A stretch of 64,000 nt of DNA from Flavobacterium aeripolare (GTDB lineage Bacteria > Bacteroidota > Bacteroidia > Flavobacteriales > Flavobacteriaceae), in the NCBI RefSeq assembly GCF_013294025.1, contig NZ_JABSNL010000004.1, positions 217,174 through 281,173 on the forward strand. The letters are read 5' to 3'. Shown here one piece after another: positions 36,385 through 44,416 of this stretch. How positions within the stretch are numbered: the stretch's first letter is position 1; every line of letters starts with the position of its first letter. A model generated the notes under the pieces. The model was not told where the DNA came from. It saw only the letters and a program-made list of their open reading frames with translations, and made no database searches. The position numbers and the translations under genes were made by a program.

Positions 36385-37733
36385 TATTTTTTCTCTTTAG
36401 TTGTTTTAACATCTGATTTGTAGTAGTTAGGAGGGAAGCCGTTTAGGATACGCCAAATTTCAAACCAAATTGGCACAGTGTCTAGTAGTGCAATTGTCTC
36501 AGCACCAGAACCGATACTAATCTCTTTAGGCCATGGTTCTGCTTCTTTATCTGGAGCTATCAACATACGGTATTTTCCATTGTCGCTAATGAAGTTCTCT
36601 ATAGCAACGATTTTCCCACCAAAGGTTCCATAAGACACATCAGGCCATCCAGAAAATACAATTGTAGGCCAACCGTCAAACCACACTCTTATTTTTTCTC
36701 CGCGGTGTACTAGCGGTAAATCGATTGGGTCAATATAGGTTTCTACTGCGATATCAAAAACCGCTGGCATGATACTTACAATAGGCGTACCTTCTTTTAC
36801 AGTTTGACCTATTCCCGCCTGTAAAACCCTATTTACATAACCGCTTTGCGGTGCTTTAATATAATACATACCGTTTCTTATGCTGTAATTAGCATATTGA
36901 TTTTCTAGCTTATTTACCTGAGCTTCGGTGTCAAACTGGTTGCTTAAAGCAGTGTATTGATCGCTTTGAGCTTTAGACATTTTCTCAGCATATTCAGCAT
37001 TAATTCTATTGGTTTCTACTTTAGCATTGATGTACTCATTTTTACTCGATAAGAATTTATTTTCTTGCGTTATAATTTTAGCTTCAACCTCTTGTAATTT
37101 CAATCTTTTTTCTTCGACATCTGTCAGTGGTTTTAGGCCTTCTTTATTTAATTGCATCGCACGATCAAACTGCGTGTTGGCAATTTTAAGTTGGGTTTTT
37201 ACCGCAACAAGGTCCATACTGTCGCTCTTAATTTTAAGCAGCGACTGTTTGATTTTGTTTTGAGCCTGCTCGAATTTCAATCCTCTTTCTGATTCAATAG
37301 ACCTAATCTGGGTTGATAAAGTAGACACTTTTGAACCGTATGATTCTAAAGACATTTTCTTAGCATTTACCTGTTTTTGAGTGTTTGCAACTAAGTTGGG
37401 ATCCATGTAATCTTCTTTGATCTCAGAGATAAATAAGATGGTATCGCCCTTATTTACAAAATCACCTTCTTGCACATACCAGTTCTCTATTCGACCAGAA
37501 ATAACACTTTGAATTGATTGTGGTCTTTGATTGGGTTTTAAAGTGGTTACAGCCCCAGAGCCAGATATATTCTGGGTCCAAGGCAGGAATAAAATGAGTA
37601 CTCCCAGAATAAAAAAGAAAATGATAATCTTGTTTAAAGTTCGTGAATTAGATTTTAAGTTGAGGTTTCTAATGGTTTGGAATTTATCCCAATTTGAAAC
37701 CCCCATTTTATTGTTGTCAGATATATTTAGCAT
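36384..37733 (-). CDS. HlyD-family membrane-fusion protein
   Basis: This 449-residue periplasmic adaptor has one transmembrane segment near residues 34-52 (IIIFFFILGVLILFLPW). The beta-barrel and lipoyl part is ISGRIENWYVQEGDFVNKGDTILFISEI, followed by a long coiled coil (about 115-290). The second lipoyl half is YYIKAPQSGYVNRVLQAGIGQTVKEGTPIVSIMP. It joins the ABC exporter to TolC. It starts 6 bases after the ABC gene and overlaps tolC by one base, so the three form one operon. Confidence 0.92.
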   Translation of the reverse strand: MLNISDNNKMGVSNWDKFQTIRNLNLKSNSRTLNKIIIFFFILGVLILFLPWTQNISGSGAVTTLKPNQRPQSIQSVISGRIENWYVQEGDFVNKGDTILFISEIKEDYMDPNLVANTQKQVNAKKMSLESYGSKVSTLSTQIRSIESERGLKFEQAQNKIKQSLLKIKSDSMDLVAVKTQLKIANTQFDRAMQLNKEGLKPLTDVEEKRLKLQEVEAKIITQENKFLSSKNEYINAKVETNRINAEYAEKMSKAQSDQYTALSNQFDTEAQVNKLENQYANYSIRNGMYYIKAPQSGYVNRVLQAGIGQTVKEGTPIVSIMPAVFDIAVETYIDPIDLPLVHRGEKIRVWFDGWPTIVFSGWPDVSYGTFGGKIVAIENFISDNGKYRMLIAPDKEAEPWPKEISIGSGAETIALLDTVPIWFEIWRILNGFPPNYYKSDVKTTKEKK

Positions 37734-37739
37734 CGTTTA

Positions 37740-39401
37740 TTATTTTTGTTGGTCTAGTACAATTCGGCCTTTTTCCATGGTGATTTCTCTATTGCACTTG
37801 GTTTTCCAGTAAGGGTTTTTTGATGATACAATAATGGTCCATTGGTGTGCTTCATCTGTGATGAAATCTATTATTGCATTTGCCACAATTGTATCCATTG
37901 TGTCTGTAGGATCTTCATAAAATAGAATTTTCGGCTTGTGAATGATGCTCCTAGCTAGTAGTATTTTTTGTGCATTAGATGAAGATAATTGGCGACCCTC
38001 AGGAAAAATAGGGGTTTCTAAACTATCCGGTAGAGACTTGATGTAACTACTAAGTTGCACGCCATCTATCGCCCACTTTAAATCCTCTTGCGTGATTGCG
38101 GGGTCATTAAAGCTGATGTTTTCTAAATAACTTCCTTCAAATGGAGATTCACCATGAATTACACTTCCTATTTGCGAACGGTACTGTCTTAAGTCAATTT
38201 TTTTAAATGTGGCATCATTGATAAACAAGCTACCTGTTGTAGGCTTTAGCAAGCCTGACAATACACGCATTAGAGTGGTTTTACCTGATCCATTGTCTCC
38301 GTTTATAATAATGCGTTCCCCTTGATCTATTTTTAGAGAGATGGCTTTTAAAGTAGCGTTTTTAGCATCAGGAAATTTAAACTGTAGGTTTTCTGTTTCT
38401 AACGAAATATCAGAGTAGCAATAGTCAGTGGTGTCATTCTCAAACTCTTCCTCCAGCTTTAAATCGGTTACTTGGCCTATTTTTTCTACAGAGGTTAGGA
38501 CATCATAAAAAGTATCTAAACCAATGATGATTTTCTCTACAGAATTAATAACCAGTAAAATGATAATTTCTGCGGCGACAAACTGCCCAATATTCATTTG
38601 TTGTGAAACTACTAGAAAGCCACCTATTGACAGCAAACTTGCTGTAATAATGATTTTAAAAACAATTAGTTGTGTGAATTGTCTTTTAATAATATTAAAA
38701 TGCTTCTCACGATAGTTGAGGTATTCGCTCACTAAGGCATCGTTTTTTTGCAAACCATAATCAAAGTTTAATTGGTTTCTAAAACTATAATTATTACGCG
38801 CCATTTCTTGCAACCAGTGGGCTACTTTATATTTGTTTTTAGACTCTTTTAAACTAGTTTCTAGCCCCGGAATATAAGACAATTTGAAAATAAAATAAAG
38901 TAAAATAAGTAGCGTGATCCCAAACAAAATGAAGTACGGGTGGTACAACGACAATAAGATGATTCCGAAAACAATTTGCAGTAAGGCAGCTGAAAAATCA
39001 ATTAATAACTTTGATGTTCCTTTTTGAATTGTCATCGTATCAAAAAAGCGATTAGCCAACTCCGGCGGATACGTATTGTACAGTTGGTCAAATTTTATTT
39101 TAGGCAAGCGCACCGCAAATTCAAATGAGGAGCGCACAAAGATTTTTTGTTGTAAGTTCTCTGTAATTCTTAATTGCATTAGGGAAAGGAAACCAACTAA
39201 TGCTACTCCCATCACTACTAAAAATATCAGTACAATCCAGGATACACTTACGCGCCCTGATTGTATAAAATTAATAATTGCTTGAATTCCTAACGGAAGT
39301 GATAAACTAATTAAACCAGCAAAAATTGCATATAAAAAAAGTTGAGTAATGTCTTTTTTGTCTAATGCAAGTAGGTTGTAAAATCTTTTTAATGGTGTCA
39401 T
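37740..39401 (-). CDS. ABC exporter, fused permease and degenerate ATPase
   Basis: This 553-residue protein is a type IV-fold half transporter. Residues about 15-300 are six membrane helices, and residues 340-553 the nucleotide-binding domain. Walker A (NGDNGSGKTT, 367-376) is intact. The other sites are changed: His416 instead of the Q-loop Gln (SVIHGESPF), LSSSN at 472-476 instead of LSGGQ, Glu496-Asp497 instead of Walker B Asp-Glu (ILFYED), and Ser526-Ser527 in place of the switch His (TIIVSSK). It lacks the N-terminal C39 peptidase domain of bacteriocin exporters. ATP probably binds but hydrolysis may be weak, or a second partner is needed (inference). Small-molecule or peptide export is likely. 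Confidence 0.9.
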   Translation of the reverse strand: MTPLKRFYNLLALDKKDITQLFLYAIFAGLISLSLPLGIQAIINFIQSGRVSVSWIVLIFLVVMGVALVGFLSLMQLRITENLQQKIFVRSSFEFAVRLPKIKFDQLYNTYPPELANRFFDTMTIQKGTSKLLIDFSAALLQIVFGIILLSLYHPYFILFGITLLILLYFIFKLSYIPGLETSLKESKNKYKVAHWLQEMARNNYSFRNQLNFDYGLQKNDALVSEYLNYREKHFNIIKRQFTQLIVFKIIITASLLSIGGFLVVSQQMNIGQFVAAEIIILLVINSVEKIIIGLDTFYDVLTSVEKIGQVTDLKLEEEFENDTTDYCYSDISLETENLQFKFPDAKNATLKAISLKIDQGERIIINGDNGSGKTTLMRVLSGLLKPTTGSLFINDATFKKIDLRQYRSQIGSVIHGESPFEGSYLENISFNDPAITQEDLKWAIDGVQLSSYIKSLPDSLETPIFPEGRQLSSSNAQKILLARSIIHKPKILFYEDPTDTMDTIVANAIIDFITDEAHQWTIIVSSKNPYWKTKCNREITMEKGRIVLDQQK

Positions 39402-39402
39402 A

Positions 39403-40083
39403 TTAAATCTGTTTTTTTAAAACTGTTGTAATCAAATGAATGTAAAAATCAGCTGGGCTTATCTCAGTATTGCAGTTAGTAATTGTGGTGAGATGTTCTC
39501 TTAAAAACTGTTGATGCAATGCGCCTTCGATAATATTTGAAGCCAGACTTTTAGCAAATGGGTATTCAGGATCTACTTCGTTTATTAAAAGTACAATTCT
39601 ATTGATTACTCTTTTGTAAATTAAGAAAAAACCTTCCTTATTTTCTTCATCTACCTCTTTTGTATGCAATGTTTTAGTAAACTCAGAGATGATGATTTTA
39701 TTTAAGATAGATTCGTTAATGTGAGCTGTTGTTTCATCATCTTCCACTTTTTCGGTGACTACTAGTATTGCTTTTTTTAACCTTTCAAATGAATCTGAAA
39801 TATTTGTAGTGGCAAAAAACAATTTGTATTCCATCCAGCTCCAATACCATGAAGAAAGATATACTAGCAATTTGTGTTTGTTCTCGAAATAGCGGTATAT
39901 CGAACTCTCATTTGAGCCAATTTTTTCGCCCAGCTTTTTGAAAGTGAAGTTATCAAAGCCTATCTCATCTATCAAGATAATGCTTTCTTGTATAATTTTC
40001 TTTCCTAATTTGCTGGTTTCAGGATCTTTAACGTATATTTTTTCGTTTACCTGAATTTTTATAGAAGCGATAATATCTTTCAT
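39403..40083 (-). CDS. TetR-family transcriptional regulator of the exporter operon
   Basis: This 226-residue regulator has an N-terminal helix-turn-helix (about 28-75; IGFDNFTFKKLGEKIGSNESSIYRYFENKHKLLVYLSSW), with the TetR landmark SIYRYFENKHKLL. The C-terminal part is helical and ligand-binding. It is the first gene of the tetR-ABC-hlyD-tolC operon, and its stop codon is 1 base from the ABC start. Its promoter contains a palindrome, consistent with self-repression. Confidence 0.9.
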   Translation of the reverse strand: MKDIIASIKIQVNEKIYVKDPETSKLGKKIIQESIILIDEIGFDNFTFKKLGEKIGSNESSIYRYFENKHKLLVYLSSWYWSWMEYKLFFATTNISDSFERLKKAILVVTEKVEDDETTAHINESILNKIIISEFTKTLHTKEVDEENKEGFFLIYKRVINRIVLLINEVDPEYPFAKSLASNIIEGALHQQFLREHLTTITNCNTEISPADFYIHLITTVLKKQI

Positions 40084-40101
40084 TACTAATCATTTATTGT
40101 G

Positions 40102-40131
40102 CAAATATAATAGTAATACTATCAAAAACAA
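40102..40131 (-). promoter_or_regulatory. Promoter of the tetR-exporter operon
   Basis: On the minus strand, TTG (40131-40129), exactly 19 bases, then TATATTTG (40109-40102) is a perfect Bacteroidetes promoter. The -7 element ends 18 bases before the tetR start codon. Confidence 0.75.
40110..40122. promoter_or_regulatory. Candidate TetR operator inside the promoter spacer
   Basis: ATAGTA-A-TACTAT is a perfect 13-base palindrome next to the -7 element, between it and the TTG. Binding there would block RNA polymerase. Confidence 0.6.
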
Positions 40132-40158
40132 TAATTTTAAGATAATTTTTATATTAAA

Positions 40159-40183
40159 AAAGGCTATTCGATTAGAATAGCCT
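40159..40183 (-). terminator. Terminator of gpmI
   Basis: AAGGCTATTC pairs with GAATAGCCTT around GATTA, followed by T residues on the minus strand, about 26 bases past the stop. Confidence 0.82.
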
Positions 40184-40208
40184 TATGATATAGTATAAAT
40201 TTTACTGT

Positions 40209-41726
40209 CTATAAAAGTGAATGTTGCGTCATGACAGCTGGTTTTTCAACTCCCATAAGTGCAAGAATCGTAGGTGTAATATCACCTAAAACGCCATCAT
40301 TAACTTTTTTAATGTCTTTATCTACTAGTATAAATGGAACCGGATTTGTAGTGTGCGCTGTGTTAGGGCTTCCATCTGGATTAATCATCGTTTCACAATT
40401 TCCATGATCAGCGATAACTAAAACTGTGTAATCGTGTGCTATGGCGGTAGTAATGACTCTTTCGACACATTTATCTACAGCTTCACAGGCTAAAATTGCA
40501 GCATCCATCATTCCAGTATGTCCTACCATGTCACCATTAGCAAAGTTTAAACACACAAAATCAACATCTCCTTTTTCTAATTCAGGAACTAAAGCATCTG
40601 TTAATTCAAATGCGCTCATTTCTGGCTGTAAATCGTATGTTGCTACCTTTGGAGAATTGCGCAAGATTCTTTTTTCACCTCTAAACGGAATTTCTCTTCC
40701 ACCTGAGAAAAAGAAAGTTACATGCGGGTACTTTTCTGTTTCGGCAATTCTAATTTGTGTTTTATTATTTCGTTCTAATACTTCCCCCAGCGTTTCGGTG
40801 ATGTTGTCTTTATTGTAAACAACTTTTACCTCTTTGTAAGTTTCGTCATAATTGGTTAAAGTCACATAGTACAAGTTCATCTTGTGCATGTTTTGCTCAT
40901 GAAAGTCTTGTTGTGATAATGCTTCCGTCAATTCACGACCTCTATCAGTTCTAAAATTAAAGAAAATAACCACGTCGTCTTCCTCGATTGTTGCAATTGC
41001 TTTATCATTGGCATCGACCATGACAATAGGATTGATGAATTCATCGGTAATTTCCTCTTGGTAGCTTTTTTCGATACTTACAATGGCATTTTTAGAAGCT
41101 TCTCCATGTCCGTTAACAACTAAATCATACGCTAATTTGATGCGTTCCCATCGTTTGTCTCTGTCCATTGCATAATAGCGCCCTATTATCGAGGCTAATT
41201 TAACAGTAGTAGGAGCAATATAATTTTCTAAATCTTGAATGTATTTTTTACCTGATTTAGGGTCTACATCACGACCATCAGTAAAGGCATGTATAAAAAC
41301 GTTTTGCAAGCCGTGGTCCTGCGTAGCATCTATTAACCCTCGTAAATGCGAAGTGTGTGAGTGTACGCCACCATCAGAGACTAAGCCTAAGAAATGGACT
41401 TTTTTATTGTTGTTTTTTGCGTACTTGAAGGCATCGATTAAAACCTGTTCTTCTGCTAGTGTCTTATTGGCTACAGCCAAATTAATTTTTGCTAGATCTT
41501 GGTAAACAATTCGGCCTGCGCCTAAATTCATATGACCTACTTCGCTATTTCCCATTTGGCCTTCAGGAAGTCCTACATGTAGACCATCTGTCCTTAATTG
41601 TGCACTAGGGTAATTTTTGTAAAGACTATTTATAAAAGGAACGTTTGCATTGTCTATGGCAGAAACTTTAGGATCAGGAGATTTTCCCCATCCATCTAGA
41701 ATCATTAGTATTACTTTCTTGTTCAT
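40209..41726 (-). CDS. gpmI: 2,3-bisphosphoglycerate-independent phosphoglycerate mutase
   Basis: This 505-residue glycolytic enzyme converts 3-phosphoglycerate to 2-phosphoglycerate using two Mn ions. LMILDGWGKSPD near the start and the catalytic-serine motif GQMGNSEVGHMNLGAGR (Ser near residue 61) are present. FTDGRDVDPKSGKKYI, MDRDKRWERIK, FVCLNFANGDMVGHTG and VIADHGNCE complete the metal ligands and phosphatase core. It is monocistronic. The candidate -7 element TATCTTTG is on its strand at 41751-41744. Confidence 0.96.
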   Translation of the reverse strand: MNKKVILMILDGWGKSPDPKVSAIDNANVPFINSLYKNYPSAQLRTDGLHVGLPEGQMGNSEVGHMNLGAGRIVYQDLAKINLAVANKTLAEEQVLIDAFKYAKNNNKKVHFLGLVSDGGVHSHTSHLRGLIDATQDHGLQNVFIHAFTDGRDVDPKSGKKYIQDLENYIAPTTVKLASIIGRYYAMDRDKRWERIKLAYDLVVNGHGEASKNAIVSIEKSYQEEITDEFINPIVMVDANDKAIATIEEDDVVIFFNFRTDRGRELTEALSQQDFHEQNMHKMNLYYVTLTNYDETYKEVKVVYNKDNITETLGEVLERNNKTQIRIAETEKYPHVTFFFSGGREIPFRGEKRILRNSPKVATYDLQPEMSAFELTDALVPELEKGDVDFVCLNFANGDMVGHTGMMDAAILACEAVDKCVERVITTAIAHDYTVLVIADHGNCETMINPDGSPNTAHTTNPVPFILVDKDIKKVNDGVLGDITPTILALMGVEKPAVMTQHSLL

Positions 41727-41867
41727 ATTGCTGTGATTTTAAACAAAGATAATGGTTTTAAAAATGCTATCGAAGGATCAAAATAAGTATTGCACATTAC
41801 TAAAGAATCAGATTAATTTTCTACCAAATTACTTATAGAAGCTTTGTTATTTTAAAATTAATGCACC

Positions 41868-44288
41868 TTATGATTTACTTTTTAATCTATTGTAGTCGAT
41901 GAAATATTTAATGCTAATAGAAAAGCTATGATTTAGTGATTCATTATTGAGTAATGAAGTAACATTGCTGTTAAAGTTTTTATTGATTACACTGTCAAAA
42001 TCTGCAGCATTATTACGATACAATATCGATAATTCGCTACCGGGTGCAAACCACCAAGAATAAGATAGATCCATGTTCCAAGAGTAAAAACTAGAGTCTT
42101 TGTTTTGATTGTATAGGGTGTCAGTACTTAAAGTACCAGTGTTTTGTAAGCTTAAAAAATTCTTGTTTTCAGCATACGACCAGTATTGACGTACGGCCAT
42201 ATTAAAATTCATGCGACTACTAATTGAATACTTTGCTGAAAGAGAATTAGAGTATGTCACTACATTGCGATTTGCAAATATAATTTGCTCTTCTGTGGCT
42301 GGATTAGAGTCATTGTCAAAAGTAGCCACATAGCCTCTATTGTTATTTCTTCTGGTAAATGCAAAACTATAATTTAGAGAAAACCGATCATTAAAACGGT
42401 AACGAGGACCTAAAGAAAATTGATAACTCTCCCTTTTATGTTCGTTAAAAAGTGTGTACGAAGGATTAAAGTCAAATGCAAAACGATTGTTGTAATTTGT
42501 AGAAATGTACATTGAAGTTTCATAACTTTCGGGCAGTATTACAAAGGTGTTTTCGGCTCGGGCTTCATAATAATCATAGGATTTAAACGGACTTGCTTTG
42601 ACAGTAAAGCTAAAATAATGATTGTTTCTAGTATCAAAATTCACCTGAGCTCTAAATTCGTTTCCTTGAATCTCACTGGTTTCTTTATGCAGCTGTGTGT
42701 AGGCATTCAAACTTATTTTAAAGCTGTTAAAAAGATCTGTGGGGTTTAAAATGCGGTAGTTTGTGTTCCCGTAAATGCTATAATAATTAGTTTCGAAATT
42801 GATTCCTAAGTCGTTATTATCAAAATCTTTAGTCACTAACTCGCCTCCAATGCTGTAGCGGTAATTTCCGCTTGTTTCGGCAAAATTCAACGTGCTGTAA
42901 CTTCCTTTTTTATCTTCTAAACTATTGATAAAACTGTATTTAAAATTTCCGCTTAGATTGTAGGTATTCTTTTTAGTGTTTAAATCCCAGGCAACTGCAG
43001 ATACATTTGCGTCTCGATAAGAACCATTTCTAGTAACATTAGTATTAGTAAAAGATACCGATGAATTTTTTCTAAAACGCTGGTCAAGGACAATAACATT
43101 ATAGTTTGTAAGTGGGGCGATTTCCTCCTGTCGTGTCTCCTGAGTGTTGTTGTTTAAAATGACTGCATTTGTTTTTTCGGTGATGGCATTTAAGAAACCA
43201 ACACCCAAACCTAATTTAGTTCGGCCAGAAATTTTTAAGGCATTAACCAGCTTTACAGTAGCGGGATTTTCTAAAAAAACTTCTTCATCAGATATTCTGG
43301 CACGGCGATCTGGTTTGCCTCCTATTCTTCTTGAATAAAGAAGGTCTCCCTTTGCAAATAAATCGGTTCCTTCTGTAAAAAATGACCTGTTCTCGTTGAA
43401 TTGTTGTTCAAACGGACCTAGATTTAGGATCTGGTCGTCGTATTTTGTTTGTCCAAAATCAGGAATTAAAATAGCATCAAGTGTAAAAGCATCATTGATC
43501 CCGTACTTAATGTCGAGTCCGCCTTTTACTGTTCCTACAGTTTTTTGATCGGCACTAGCATTAAGGTAAAATGAAGAATATGGCATTAAAAATAGTCGAG
43601 TAGGAGGTTTGATGTTTTCGATTCCTTCCATAATACCGGCTTGTTGCGTGAATGTACCTAAGTTAGAATCGATAAAATTCCAAGTGTATTTTTGACGGTC
43701 TCTGCGTATTTCTCTAAAAAAATTAATTCCCCATGTTTGCTTTTCTTCACTTGAAAAGCGAAGGGCTGCATAAGGAATGCGCATTTCTACTGTCCACCCA
43801 AAACTGGTAATTAGTGCTTTGCTTCTCCAGATGGCATCCCAAGAATAATCTTCTCCACTGGCATCAGTATTGATACAATCTGCTTGGCCATCAGCAGCAT
43901 TTACATAAAATTGAAACTCTTGTTGGCCATCATTATAACCATTAATGTAGGCTGCAAAAACATCAGAAGTACCAAAATCGTCTCGTTGCGAAATCTCTCT
44001 TAATATTTTATCGGGTTGATTATCGTACATAACCGCCGAAACATAGATTGCGTCATTGTCATAAAGCACCTTTACAATTGTTCGCTGATTTTCTGGGATT
44101 TTCTTACCGTTGTCAGGTCTAAACATGATAAAATCTTTTGCCTCTTCGGCGTTTTGCCATGCAATCTCATCAAATTTACCGTCAATAGTGATCGCTTCAC
44201 CATTAAGCTTGGTCGTATGTAATACTTTTTTTTGGCTGTAGCCAAAATTAAAAATAAGTACGATTGATACTAAGAGTAGCTTCTTCAT
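41868..44288 (-). CDS. DUF5916 outer-membrane protein with CBM9-like domain (paralogue A)
   Basis: This 806-residue protein has a signal peptide (MKKLLLVSIVLIFNFGYSQ). An N-terminal family-9 carbohydrate-binding-like domain follows (about 27-205; ITIDGKFDEIAWQNAEEAKDFIMFRPDNGK, EFQFYVNAADGQADC, GWTVEMRIPYAALRFS). The rest is a long DUF5916 beta-barrel region ending in SISIKYFIDYNRLK. It is likely an outer-membrane barrel with a periplasmic or surface sugar-binding head. The function is unknown. It is adjacent to, and strongly similar to, the next gene, with 128 bases between them, so it is a tandem duplicate. Confidence 0.84.
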   Translation of the reverse strand: MKKLLLVSIVLIFNFGYSQKKVLHTTKLNGEAITIDGKFDEIAWQNAEEAKDFIMFRPDNGKKIPENQRTIVKVLYDNDAIYVSAVMYDNQPDKILREISQRDDFGTSDVFAAYINGYNDGQQEFQFYVNAADGQADCINTDASGEDYSWDAIWRSKALITSFGWTVEMRIPYAALRFSSEEKQTWGINFFREIRRDRQKYTWNFIDSNLGTFTQQAGIMEGIENIKPPTRLFLMPYSSFYLNASADQKTVGTVKGGLDIKYGINDAFTLDAILIPDFGQTKYDDQILNLGPFEQQFNENRSFFTEGTDLFAKGDLLYSRRIGGKPDRRARISDEEVFLENPATVKLVNALKISGRTKLGLGVGFLNAITEKTNAVILNNNTQETRQEEIAPLTNYNVIVLDQRFRKNSSVSFTNTNVTRNGSYRDANVSAVAWDLNTKKNTYNLSGNFKYSFINSLEDKKGSYSTLNFAETSGNYRYSIGGELVTKDFDNNDLGINFETNYYSIYGNTNYRILNPTDLFNSFKISLNAYTQLHKETSEIQGNEFRAQVNFDTRNNHYFSFTVKASPFKSYDYYEARAENTFVILPESYETSMYISTNYNNRFAFDFNPSYTLFNEHKRESYQFSLGPRYRFNDRFSLNYSFAFTRRNNNRGYVATFDNDSNPATEEQIIFANRNVVTYSNSLSAKYSISSRMNFNMAVRQYWSYAENKNFLSLQNTGTLSTDTLYNQNKDSSFYSWNMDLSYSWWFAPGSELSILYRNNAADFDSVINKNFNSNVTSLLNNESLNHSFSISIKYFIDYNRLKSKS

Positions 44289-44416
44289 GAGTGCGGTTAT
44301 TGCGTGGTTAAATGGCTAAAAAAAAACACATAAATCAATATGCGTTTTTTTGTTAATTCTATAATAGTAGACTCGGTTTTAGTTATTTTGTTACAGTTAA
44401 TGCCATGAAATTAGAA

